Made by a program: the position numbers and the translations under genes. This document shows positions 33,015 through 40,518 of a DNA stretch of 40,868 bases, in pieces (within the stretch, counting starts at the first letter, position 1; the number at the start of each line of letters is the position of its first letter). The notes beneath the pieces were generated by a model, which was given only the letters and a program-made list of their open reading frames with translations, ran no database searches and was not told where the DNA came from. Source of the DNA: a virus; IMG/VR virus record IMGVR_UViG_3300030106_001896, positions 1-40,868 of that record; one strand, written 5' to 3'.

Positions 33015-33061
33015 AATATAATGGGTAGTTTATCCACTATACCCAGGTGGGGGAAGACAGA

Positions 33062-33388
33062 TTACTCCGTCTGTTCTGCACCCTCTGGCTCTGCTTGTAA
33101 CAGGTCCAGTAAATCTTCAGGTACCTCTTCTTTAGGAATAGTAAATATTAAATCAGCTGGGTTCTTACTCTGTGATTTAGATTTATCATTCCAGAAAGCT
33201 CTTATCTTGAGCCCTCGTCCACCAATATTTAATATAGTATTCATTGCTAGTTTACTACCATTAGGTCTATTCCAACCTACACCTACAGTAACCCATTCTT
33301 GTTTTGCATTACTATTGGATGCAGCAGAACTAGCCTGTCTACCTCTAGATAAACTTGGCTTAGTATTGTTATAACGCTGATACGCCAT
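33062..33388 (-). CDS. Small protein with acidic tail, possible single-strand DNA-binding protein (108 aa)
   Basis: The N-terminal 30 residues are basic and Ser/Asn-rich; the middle (31-80) is beta-like (EWVTVGVGWNRPNGSKLAMN, ILNIGGRGLKIRAFW); the end is acidic (EEVPEDLLDLLQAEPEGAEQ). A beta core with acidic tail beside the polymerase fits a phage SSB, whose tail contacts replication partners, but I cannot see an OB-fold signature. AGGAGGA ribosome site. Confidence 0.7.
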   Translation of the reverse strand: MAYQRYNNTKPSLSRGRQASSAASNSNAKQEWVTVGVGWNRPNGSKLAMNTILNIGGRGLKIRAFWNDKSKSQSKNPADLIFTIPKEEVPEDLLDLLQAEPEGAEQTE

Positions 33389-33399
33389 ATCGTCCTCCT

Positions 33400-35577
33400 C
33401 TAATTCCAGTTAGGTCCGTGTTCTTTAATGTCTAAAGGTAAGTCTAACATAACACCTGACTTATTTACATCAGGTATTTGTGTATTTATCTGACCTATTA
33501 GTTCATACACTAACTCTAATTCTGGTTTATATACATCTATTTCCATGGCATCATGAAACTCTAGCCATAGTCTTGATATACACTTGTGCTTCTTTAACAA
33601 GTCATACATTTCAAGTATACGTAACTTGTTTAGGTCTGCACTAAATGACTGAATTGGGAAATTAACTACTTGTGTAGGGTTCATTCTATCTCCAATCCTC
33701 CCATATACACTAGTATTATAACCTATTTTCTTTGTTAATGTCAACAACTTTTTTTGATAATCTGCAATACCTATCTTAGACATAACATCTAAATAAGTTG
33801 CAACAGTTGTCTTTGCTTTACTTCTAGATAGTCCAGCTTTGACTAGCTCACTTGAGAGTCTATGCTCTGTAGCCCCGTATACATATGCAAAGTTCAATAT
33901 CTTAGCATTCTTACGGGTAATGTTAGCCAGTTCTGAAGTCAGGCTATGCATATCACTACCCTTAGTGTAAGCCTCTATAAGATATTTACTACCACTCAAG
34001 TAAGCCAGACATCTAAGTTCTGATTGGCTAGCATCCACGGTTAGAAGAGTTCCTTCCTCTTCAAATATAGATTTGAAACATGGTCGAACACCAGGAGGAA
34101 TGTTTTGCATGTTAGGATTGGTACTTGTCATTCTACCCGTGGTTGTGGATGCTAGTTGTAAGTTGCAATGTAGTCTTCCTGATTTACTTACAAGCTCAGG
34201 AATCTTAGTAGTATAAGTAGTATTTAACTTACTATACTTTCTATATTGTAATATATTTTGAGCAAACTCATGATTAATACCTTTGAGTATAGTTTCTCCT
34301 GTACCATCTACTTCATAGCCTAACTCTAGTAATTTATCCTTTACTTGTGCAGGACTACTAGGATTAATATCATAATCTTTATTTATCTTTGTTAGTATTT
34401 CATCTAAATGTTTATTATTATGTTTAGTATATTCTTTTAGTTTAGGCATATCTACTTTAATACCTTGATGTATCATTTGAGATACAGGTAATACCATTGA
34501 CATATCTATATCTCTAGCTGGTTGCATGATATCCCAGAACTGTGAGTAGTCTTCTTTAAACATGTAATACAATCTTAAACCAGCATACGCATCTCCTGCA
34601 CAGTAGTCTTGTAACTTCTTTGTTGTCTGTGCAAAGTCTTCTATGGTGATATGCTTTGCATAGTCTACTAAGTGGAGGTAGTTATGTGCAAAAAACTTTA
34701 GACCACCTACAGGTAGATGCGAAGCTAGCTGTCTCTTAAGTATAAGTGTATCCATGAACTGACATTCTATTTGGTCAGGTCCTACTATCTTTAGTAATCT
34801 TATTACATCAGCAACTATGTTATGACCTACTACTGTAAGGTCTTTATTTTTACATACTTGTTCACGTAATAACTTACGTACTTCTACAGACATTTGTACA
34901 GCTGCACACTTGGAACTACTGCTTACTCCTACAGTATGAGTAATATCTGTTTCTATATTCCATTCAAAGTCTAGTCCAATATATCCTTCTTCTAAAGCTT
35001 CTGCTAGTACCTCTTCAAAGGATGGGTGTAGGGGTATCTCTTCTAGTTCATCACGGCATTCAGCTCCAGCTCTGCTGTAAGCTTCAATGATAGTTCTATC
35101 CAGTGCTTTATCTTTAAGTTGTTTTGGATGTATGCTTGATTCATACTCTTGGTCTATCTCTTTACATGCCATTCTTGCTAGCTCTCCCATAGCTACAACT
35201 TTGTCAGGTTTAATTTCATCTATCTCTTGCTGTAGTAAACTACTACACCAACGTACTTCATGTGTCTTAACTTCATAATCTTTTGGATAACATTTAACTG
35301 GACATGTAATCCATACTTCACAGTCTATTAAGTATTGCGTCATGTATTTCTTGACTGTGCTGCCACTTGAGTCTCCCCCAAGCTGCTTACGCATGTCTTC
35401 TGCTTGAGACGGTGTACCTAAAATTATAAGTATCCTACCACGCTGTCCATCTTGCAGCTTAACACGTAACAACTTAGGGGAAGAAGCATGTTCAAATAAT
35501 CCACACCTTAGACAATTGTCATCAAGGTTTAGGGGTTTGTACTTCTTCCGTCTTTCTGTGTAGGTTCTCGTTAGCAT
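33400..35577 (-). CDS. DNA polymerase A with N-terminal uracil-glycosylase-like domain (725 aa)
   Basis: Residues 1-190 resemble Fe-S uracil-DNA glycosylases: Cys22, Cys25, Cys96 and Cys111 and the HPS motif (184-186) are present, but the canonical GEAPG is GTPSQ (54-58), so activity may be lost. Then comes a 3'-5' exonuclease with DFE (203-205), NIVAD (253-257) and YCAGD (325-329). The polymerase has motif A DASQSE (515-520), motif B RKNAKILNFAYVYG (555-568) and motif C HD (675-676). It is the replicative enzyme. SPO1 polymerase carries a comparable N-terminal domain. Good GGAGG site; the start lies inside the previous gene (56-base overlap). Confidence 0.93.
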   Translation of the reverse strand: MLTRTYTERRKKYKPLNLDDNCLRCGLFEHASSPKLLRVKLQDGQRGRILIILGTPSQAEDMRKQLGGDSSGSTVKKYMTQYLIDCEVWITCPVKCYPKDYEVKTHEVRWCSSLLQQEIDEIKPDKVVAMGELARMACKEIDQEYESSIHPKQLKDKALDRTIIEAYSRAGAECRDELEEIPLHPSFEEVLAEALEEGYIGLDFEWNIETDITHTVGVSSSSKCAAVQMSVEVRKLLREQVCKNKDLTVVGHNIVADVIRLLKIVGPDQIECQFMDTLILKRQLASHLPVGGLKFFAHNYLHLVDYAKHITIEDFAQTTKKLQDYCAGDAYAGLRLYYMFKEDYSQFWDIMQPARDIDMSMVLPVSQMIHQGIKVDMPKLKEYTKHNNKHLDEILTKINKDYDINPSSPAQVKDKLLELGYEVDGTGETILKGINHEFAQNILQYRKYSKLNTTYTTKIPELVSKSGRLHCNLQLASTTTGRMTSTNPNMQNIPPGVRPCFKSIFEEEGTLLTVDASQSELRCLAYLSGSKYLIEAYTKGSDMHSLTSELANITRKNAKILNFAYVYGATEHRLSSELVKAGLSRSKAKTTVATYLDVMSKIGIADYQKKLLTLTKKIGYNTSVYGRIGDRMNPTQVVNFPIQSFSADLNKLRILEMYDLLKKHKCISRLWLEFHDAMEIDVYKPELELVYELIGQINTQIPDVNKSGVMLDLPLDIKEHGPNWN

Positions 35578-35794
35578 CTTTCTCCTCCATTATTACACGA
35601 AACAATTCGTCTATGTTTCTTTGTAATATCCTTTGTATAAGAAGATAAGCAGTAACCTTGTTTGCTTCCTGCCTCCCAGGTTTATCTATCTCAAGACCAG
35701 TGACAATTTCTCTAGCTGTTTTTTCTATGTAAAATGTCATTGACTCTCTCCTGTCTTCTTCTCGTGTTATAGATAAATTTTTATAGTATCCCAT
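35522..35794 (-). CDS. Unknown helical protein between primase and polymerase (90 aa)
   Basis: No family is recognised. The protein is helical and charged. The first ATG (35794) shares one base with the primase stop and has GAGG upstream; a second in-frame ATG at 35740 has AGGAGAG upstream and would give 72 residues. Overlap with the polymerase gene (56 bases) suggests coupled expression and a replication-related role. Confidence 0.65.
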   Translation of the reverse strand: MGYYKNLSITREEDRRESMTFYIEKTAREIVTGLEIDKPGRQEANKVTAYLLIQRILQRNIDELFRVIMEEKDANENLHRKTEEVQTPKP

Positions 35795-36558
35795 TATAAT
35801 ACCTCATTAATTTGTGTTTCCAACTCATCATCTGTGTATTCATAAGGCTTGAGTTCTGGGTAGATTTCTACTGTACGTAGACCATACGCTCTCATCTTAT
35901 CAGATATAAGTTTGGTTATGACCTTAGCATCAGGGTCAAAGTATATAATAAACGTAGTCTTTGCCATCTTAGATAGCATGCTCAATTGCATAAGCAATGA
36001 TGTTTTTATATTAGTACCAAGTATAGCAACACTTGGTAAGCTTGTCCCTTGCCACATCCTCATAGCATCATACACTGATTCTACAATAAAGCAATAGTCT
36101 TTTATTTTTACCTCTGGTAAACACCTACTATATGTAGGATAAACTTTTACTTTATGCCTAACAACTGGGACTAGTTTGTATTTAGGTTTTCTATTTAGAT
36201 AACGTATCTGTCTTCCTGACTGAGTAGTATCCATTTCATATGTTTCAATTAATAATTTGTTATCATAATACTTGCATCCAAATTCTTTAGCTGTTGATGC
36301 TGTAATCTTTCTATCATGAAAAAACTTTAATGCATTACCATTATACATGTAACTGTATTGTTCTACATTTTTAGTAACTGAAACTGTATTAACAGATGAT
36401 TTACTTACAGGTGTTTGATGTGCTAAGTCTATCATCCATTGTTCTAGTTTGCCACTCTTCTTACAACCAAAACAATAATACCCATTCTCATATATAGCTA
36501 GAGATGGGTCTGTATCTCCATGAAAGGGACACTTAGTCATTGTAATTACTTTACCCAT
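35794..36558 (-). CDS. DNA primase, zinc-finger/Toprim type (254 aa)
   Basis: A zinc-binding site is formed by C10-x2-H13 and C29-x2-C32, as in T7 gp4 and bacterial DnaG N-termini. A Toprim core follows with Glu160 (IVESVYDAM) and DPD at 208-210 (IIYFDPDA). It would make RNA primers for lagging-strand synthesis. In T7 primase and helicase are fused; here the helicase is a separate gene 0.7 kb upstream. The ATG overlaps the stop of a 28-residue hydrophobic frame, which supports this start despite a weak ribosome site. Confidence 0.88.
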   Translation of the reverse strand: MGKVITMTKCPFHGDTDPSLAIYENGYYCFGCKKSGKLEQWMIDLAHQTPVSKSSVNTVSVTKNVEQYSYMYNGNALKFFHDRKITASTAKEFGCKYYDNKLLIETYEMDTTQSGRQIRYLNRKPKYKLVPVVRHKVKVYPTYSRCLPEVKIKDYCFIVESVYDAMRMWQGTSLPSVAILGTNIKTSLLMQLSMLSKMAKTTFIIYFDPDAKVITKLISDKMRAYGLRTVEIYPELKPYEYTDDELETQINEVL

Positions 36559-36637
36559 AGAGTATGTACAAGCCTTGTACTATAAGTGTAAGACCTATGA
36601 TGTACATGGCAGCTCCTATAAAAAATTTTTTATTCAT
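36551..36637 (-). CDS. Possible 28-aa membrane mini-protein
   Basis: A short frame begins inside the previous stop (ATGAATAA) and ends across the primase start. It encodes KK followed by a hydrophobic stretch with IGAAMYIIGLTLIVQGLYIL, a plausible single membrane helix. An internal ATG with AGGAG upstream would give 18 residues. Overlaps on both sides are in its favour; the upstream ribosome site is weak. Confidence 0.45.
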   Translation of the reverse strand: MNKKFFIGAAMYIIGLTLIVQGLYILYG

Positions 36638-36815
36638 CTTCTACTATCTCAGGTCCTGCAAACATAGAGTCATCCCTATGTTCTTCATCAGGAAATGGCT
36701 CATGTTTATCAAACTTTTCTTTAGCTTTCTCACAAGCTTCTTCAAAAGTTAGACCTGCCTCCATATAACATTCTACTAAGGCATCTAATAGAATATCATT
36801 GTACTCATTACTCAT
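36630..36815 (-). CDS. Small acidic protein (61 aa)
   Basis: This acidic helical protein has the pattern ILLDALVECYMEAGLTFEEA (about residues 6-25) and a Glu/Asp-rich end. It starts at the ATG at 36815 with AGGAGG upstream; an extended frame to 36872 lies inside the previous gene and is less likely. Starts within the end of its upstream neighbour. Function unknown; possibly an inhibitor or accessory factor. Confidence 0.65.
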   Translation of the reverse strand: MSNEYNDILLDALVECYMEAGLTFEEACEKAKEKFDKHEPFPDEEHRDDSMFAGPEIVEDE

Positions 36816-36996
36816 TGTTAACCTCCTCGCATATATCAAATTGAAAACCAGTAAAGTCACTCTTAACTTCACCTGTATCTATTATAGCATTAGAAACTTC
36901 TATAGAAAATTTTTGCTTTGCATCTTCTAAGTTTTTAGCTTCAACTTGCATTTCATATTCTACTACTTCACTGCCTCTAATAATAAATGTCTTCAT
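36808..36996 (-). CDS. Small protein of unknown function (62 aa)
   Basis: A beta-alpha-beta pattern is likely: TFIIRGSEVVEYEMQVEA, then a helix (LEDAKQKFSIEVS), then FTGFQFDICEE. It resembles no defined family, though the layout suits small phage accessory domains. AAGGAG ribosome site; overlaps both neighbours by a few bases. Confidence 0.7.
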   Translation of the reverse strand: MKTFIIRGSEVVEYEMQVEAKNLEDAKQKFSIEVSNAIIDTGEVKSDFTGFQFDICEEVNNE

Positions 36997-37268
36997 GATT
37001 TATGCTCCTTTTGTCTTTGAAAATATGTTTTACTACTAGTTTGATGCTCGTATTCTGAGACAGCTTCATCATACTCTTGCACTTTTTCTTGTGCTTTTTG
37101 TTCGCATGTTTCTTTAATAGCTTGTCCTAGTTTATCTAGCTTCAGTGTCAATACCCCTTCGCTGGTAGTTCGCCCGTCAAGGGCGACTACACAGCTTTGT
37201 GGTATTTCCACTTCTTCTATGAGTATCTTACCTTTAGTATATATTTTAAATTTAAATGTATCACTCAT
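36993..37268 (-). CDS. Small protein of unknown function (91 aa)
   Basis: An N-terminal beta-like half (FKFKIYTKGKILIEEVEI) is followed by a charged helix (about 50-85, EQKAQEKVQEYDEAVSEYEH). I start at the ATG at 37268, with GGAGG seven bases upstream; the frame extends to 37298 inside the helicase gene. It overlaps the helicase stop by 8 bases. No family is recognised. Confidence 0.7.
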   Translation of the reverse strand: MSDTFKFKIYTKGKILIEEVEIPQSCVVALDGRTTSEGVLTLKLDKLGQAIKETCEQKAQEKVQEYDEAVSEYEHQTSSKTYFQRQKEHKS

Positions 37269-38334
37269 TGTCTTCCTCCGTATATTCTTCATAGTCATAT
37301 GTTAACTGATTGAAATCAAAGTTAATTAGAAACTCTTGCAATGCTGGATGTCTCCTAGCTTTGATAGTAGTTATGTTCCTGTATCCTGTGTTGATGTCTC
37401 CACCTACACCTAATACTAGGTCAGCATGTGATATGATACCAGCCTTAGCTTCTAGTAGATTATCTGCACTAGGAAATGGGTCATCCTTGTTTAGTTGATG
37501 AGCTGTTATAATAATAACATTCTTATCTTGAGATATACGTTTTAGTTCTGACGTAATATTCTCTAGCTCATGCCTTCTTGCATCAGCTTTCTTCAAAGAT
37601 GACATAACACCTAGATAATCTAAGAACACTATGTCTGGTTTGATTGTATCAATCTCCATTTCTAATTGTGTGGTAGTAAACTCAGAATAACAACATGCAT
37701 AGAAGTCAGGAAACTCTTGCACTGCAAGTAATCTTTTACGTAACATAGTTTCACTGAAGTCTTTGATAGATATGTATAATGTTTTGAGTTTATTTATACA
37801 AGCTTCACGTACAAATGATAGCATGATGCTGGTCTTACCACGTCCAGTAAATGCACATATCACAGCAAGTTCTTCTTTGGTTAGTCCATAATGAAACAAA
37901 TAGAACAAGTCATTAGTTTCTGTCATCTCCATATCAGAAAACAATTTAGATTTACTTGCACCATATTGTATTGTGTTAGTAGATACACTAGATATCTTAG
38001 ATAACTTATCATCTAATGGTTCATCAGATTGTATGATGTTAGATATCTTATGAATCTTATTGTTTGTTAACAGAGTATTGATAGCTCTGTATCCAGTTAC
38101 ATTACTGACTGTCTCTTCCATGTCTTTAAAGAACATGTATTCATCAGCACTAAGTACATCCTTGACTATGCTTAAGAAGTCTGTCTTAGTTAAAGATTCT
38201 TTTTCTTTCTTTAACTCTTCCCATAACATATCATATGGATATTCAAGATAAACAGATTGTAACATAGGAACCATTTGGTCTCTCTTACTTTTGTTTAACA
38301 GAAATGTAAATAGATTTAGGTAGGTATTCTCCAC
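37261..38334 (-). CDS. DnaB-like replicative helicase, GTG start (357 aa)
   Basis: The RecA-like core starts near residue 135. Walker A is AFTGRGKTS (161-169; the first Gly of the usual motif is Ala), Walker B is DIVFLDY (234-240), and a later IITAHQLNK contains the motif-3 Gln. The N-terminal 130 residues are helical and would contact the primase. It unwinds DNA at the fork. The start is GTG at 38334, with GGAGG seven bases before it. A sigma-70-like promoter lies just upstream, so helicase, small proteins, primase and polymerase probably form one operon. Confidence 0.88.
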   Translation of the reverse strand: MENTYLNLFTFLLNKSKRDQMVPMLQSVYLEYPYDMLWEELKKEKESLTKTDFLSIVKDVLSADEYMFFKDMEETVSNVTGYRAINTLLTNNKIHKISNIIQSDEPLDDKLSKISSVSTNTIQYGASKSKLFSDMEMTETNDLFYLFHYGLTKEELAVICAFTGRGKTSIMLSFVREACINKLKTLYISIKDFSETMLRKRLLAVQEFPDFYACCYSEFTTTQLEMEIDTIKPDIVFLDYLGVMSSLKKADARRHELENITSELKRISQDKNVIIITAHQLNKDDPFPSADNLLEAKAGIISHADLVLGVGGDINTGYRNITTIKARRHPALQEFLINFDFNQLTYDYEEYTEEDNE

Positions 38335-38357
38335 TTGTATCCTCCCGTGTATATTCT

Positions 38358-38387
38358 AGTATACTATTATTGACTTATAAAAGTCAA
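38358..38387 (-). promoter_or_regulatory. Candidate promoter/operator for the replication operon
   Basis: On the minus strand TTGACT (38387-38382) and TATACT (38363-38358) are separated by 18 bases. A perfect 9-bp dyad (TATTGACTT...AAGTCAATA) covers the -35 hexamer, so a repressor or activator could act there. TTGACTTTTA is shared with the plus-arm promoter candidate at 2503. The -35 overlaps the stop of the upstream VWA gene. Confidence 0.6.
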
Positions 38388-39577
38388 TAAATAGTTATAA
38401 CATGTGCATGTTTTTCTATGATACGTTTATTCCAATCCGTTGTCAAGAGAAACACAGGTTTATTGTGAAATTTCTTAGTCATCTCTAGACTACTTTTGAT
38501 ATCATATAAACCACCATCTGTATACACAACAACGTGGTCTTCTGGACTAGCATAATCAAATACAGGTTTGATTGTTGTGCCTCCATAGAATCTACGTATT
38601 GCTTCTTCTATTTCTTTGGTTTGATTTACATCAAATATTGTAGATATTTCTGTATCAAACAGAAGCACTTTATGTCTACCTTTTGTTAGGTGTTGACTAA
38701 TAACTCTGACAATTATGTCAATGTCTTTTCTATCCATACTACCAGAACAATCTATAGCAAACAAGAACCTACTCTTTGAATTAGAATAGGCTCTACCTTT
38801 TTGTATGATACTAGGATGTATTGGATTGTGTGGCTCACGTCTGTATGAACTTACCCTTTCAGAATTATTGTAGTTATGTATAACTTGTAGAAACTTTTGT
38901 AACCATTTAGGTTTAGCTATAGGTTTCTTGAATAGATAATCATAGTCTACATCAGTCACACCTGAATTAGTACCAGCAGATTGTAATGTATTACCTGGTA
39001 TATGTACACCTTCAGCCTGTGCTTTTCTTATGTTAGAAGAGATAGAATCTTTGATGATTTGACTATCTAAGTCTGCGTCTTTATTAGGTTTTATTTTCCA
39101 GAAACTATCATTTAGGTTTTCTTCTACCCACTTATTGAACTTATCCATCTTCTCTTGAGCTGCCTCCCACAGCTTGTGGTATAAGAACTCAGGGGGTAGT
39201 ACTCTTAGATTACAAGACTCATAGGTACATGGTTTACCTGCATGCTCTTCAAGTATTTGTGGATTAGCAGTGTTGACATGTATGCTGCAATCTGCTACAA
39301 TATTAAAGAGCTTACGTTGGGCTACTGTCTTGCCTTTCATAAAGCCAATATGCCCAAACATACCATGAGCTAGTTCATGTTTGATTAGTTCTATCTTGAA
39401 ATCATTAGGCTTGTGTAACCAGTCTGATGAGATAAAGATATTCAATCTACCATGTTCTGCATAACAGTACGCTGAGTTTGTAGTCTTAGTATCAGTATGA
39501 AAATTAATATCAGGCACTTGATACATTAGCCATTTATCATTGTCAAATGATACAAATTCATGTATGTTAATCAACAT
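38384..39577 (-). CDS. Metallopeptidase-like plus VWA domain protein (397 aa)
   Basis: The N-terminal half resembles the DUF2201 metallopeptidase-type domain, with HELAHGMFGH (residues 67-76) as probable zinc ligands and catalytic Glu. The C-terminal half is a VWA domain with complete metal site: DCSGSM (276-281), GGTT (332-335) and TDGG (353-356). In bacteria such proteins pair with MoxR ATPases, as here. Start ATG overlaps the previous stop by one base (TAATG) and has AAGGAGG. Acting on a virion or host target is inference. Confidence 0.85.
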   Translation of the reverse strand: MLINIHEFVSFDNDKWLMYQVPDINFHTDTKTTNSAYCYAEHGRLNIFISSDWLHKPNDFKIELIKHELAHGMFGHIGFMKGKTVAQRKLFNIVADCSIHVNTANPQILEEHAGKPCTYESCNLRVLPPEFLYHKLWEAAQEKMDKFNKWVEENLNDSFWKIKPNKDADLDSQIIKDSISSNIRKAQAEGVHIPGNTLQSAGTNSGVTDVDYDYLFKKPIAKPKWLQKFLQVIHNYNNSERVSSYRREPHNPIHPSIIQKGRAYSNSKSRFLFAIDCSGSMDRKDIDIIVRVISQHLTKGRHKVLLFDTEISTIFDVNQTKEIEEAIRRFYGGTTIKPVFDYASPEDHVVVYTDGGLYDIKSSLEMTKKFHNKPVFLLTTDWNKRIIEKHAHVITIY

Positions 39578-40518
39578 TATCTTGTCCTCCTTAGAGACAT
39601 GGACCTACGTTTACGCCACGTAGATATACCTTTGGGTCTCTTGTATGTAGATTTTTGTGGTGGTGTAAAGATATGCATTGACTGTTCATTGTCCCAGTCT
39701 GTATTGGGTACAAACCAAACAAACTCTTTCTTACGTCTGAACGCATCAAACAAGCACAAGTCATGGTCATATCTTGATTTCAAAACATTCATTATGTTTT
39801 GTTCTGACCAGGCAACATCATTCTTTAGGCTAGTATGTTTCAGTTGTTCTGGAAACAATAGCTTAGTTTCTTCACAGTACATAAGATAGGTATCGTTGCA
39901 AAGCTTACCATCTTGTCTGGATATATACACGACTGACATCTGCATGTCTGTATACCCTTCAACACCAGAGATATTGTGAGGCACATGTAGGTAATTATGA
40001 TACGGACGATTACCTGTGCGTGTATTATCCATTAGCTTCATACCAACAACACACTGTACATCATCAGATTGTATTGTTTCTGGTTTGAAATAGACTCTCC
40101 AACGGTAATACCTGTCACCATACTTACTCTCATACCAAAGAACAGCTTCCCTGGTAGGTGTCCAGCGTGGGACATCTTCTTGTGTACTGTATACACCTGA
40201 CTTGATACGCTTGAAGAGGGTTTCTTTACGGTTATGCAGTCTTTCTTTCTTTCGTTTTTCTATCTCATCACCGTAGTGTACATCATCAATGTTACCACTA
40301 CTCACTGCACCCTCATGGAAATCTTCTACGTCTTCATAAGCTCCTGAATGATGAGTGTTTAGTCTATCTCTTTGTATAACAGACAGTGGCTTAGTCATAG
40401 GTTGGTTGTATCTTTTGTAACTATTTAGTGTATGACCTAGATACTTTGCATCTCTGTTACCTGGAAGCTGACTATAATTCAGAATCTTGTAGTGTGGATT
40501 CGCTCTGCGAGTTAGCAT
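39577..40518 (-). CDS. Unknown protein between AAA+ ATPase and VWA protein (313 aa)
   Basis: No family is recognised. The N-terminal third is basic and polar; the middle (about 120-260) has aromatic and beta-like sequence (YYRWRVYFKPETIQ, VQCVVGMKLMDN, MSVVYISRQDGKL); the C-terminus is very basic (STWRKRRSMSLRRT). I start at 40518, with GGGAGG nine bases upstream; a longer frame to 40548 exists. The start lies inside the end of the ATPase gene (47-base overlap), and its stop overlaps the VWA start. It may be the third subunit of the module or its substrate adaptor. Confidence 0.8.
   Translation of the reverse strand: MLTRRANPHYKILNYSQLPGNRDAKYLGHTLNSYKRYNQPMTKPLSVIQRDRLNTHHSGAYEDVEDFHEGAVSSGNIDDVHYGDEIEKRKKERLHNRKETLFKRIKSGVYSTQEDVPRWTPTREAVLWYESKYGDRYYRWRVYFKPETIQSDDVQCVVGMKLMDNTRTGNRPYHNYLHVPHNISGVEGYTDMQMSVVYISRQDGKLCNDTYLMYCEETKLLFPEQLKHTSLKNDVAWSEQNIMNVLKSRYDHDLCLFDAFRRKKEFVWFVPNTDWDNEQSMHIFTPPQKSTYKRPKGISTWRKRRSMSLRRTR

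Noticed and set aside
38384-39577. Naming the ATPase and VWA proteins as CobS and CobT
   Set aside because: CobS-like genes are known in cyanophages, but nothing here indicates cobalt chelation, and the N-terminal HELAH domain points to a different MoxR/VWA group.
39560-39889. 109-residue plus-strand frame
   Set aside because: Antisense to the operon gene at 39577-40518, without a ribosome site.
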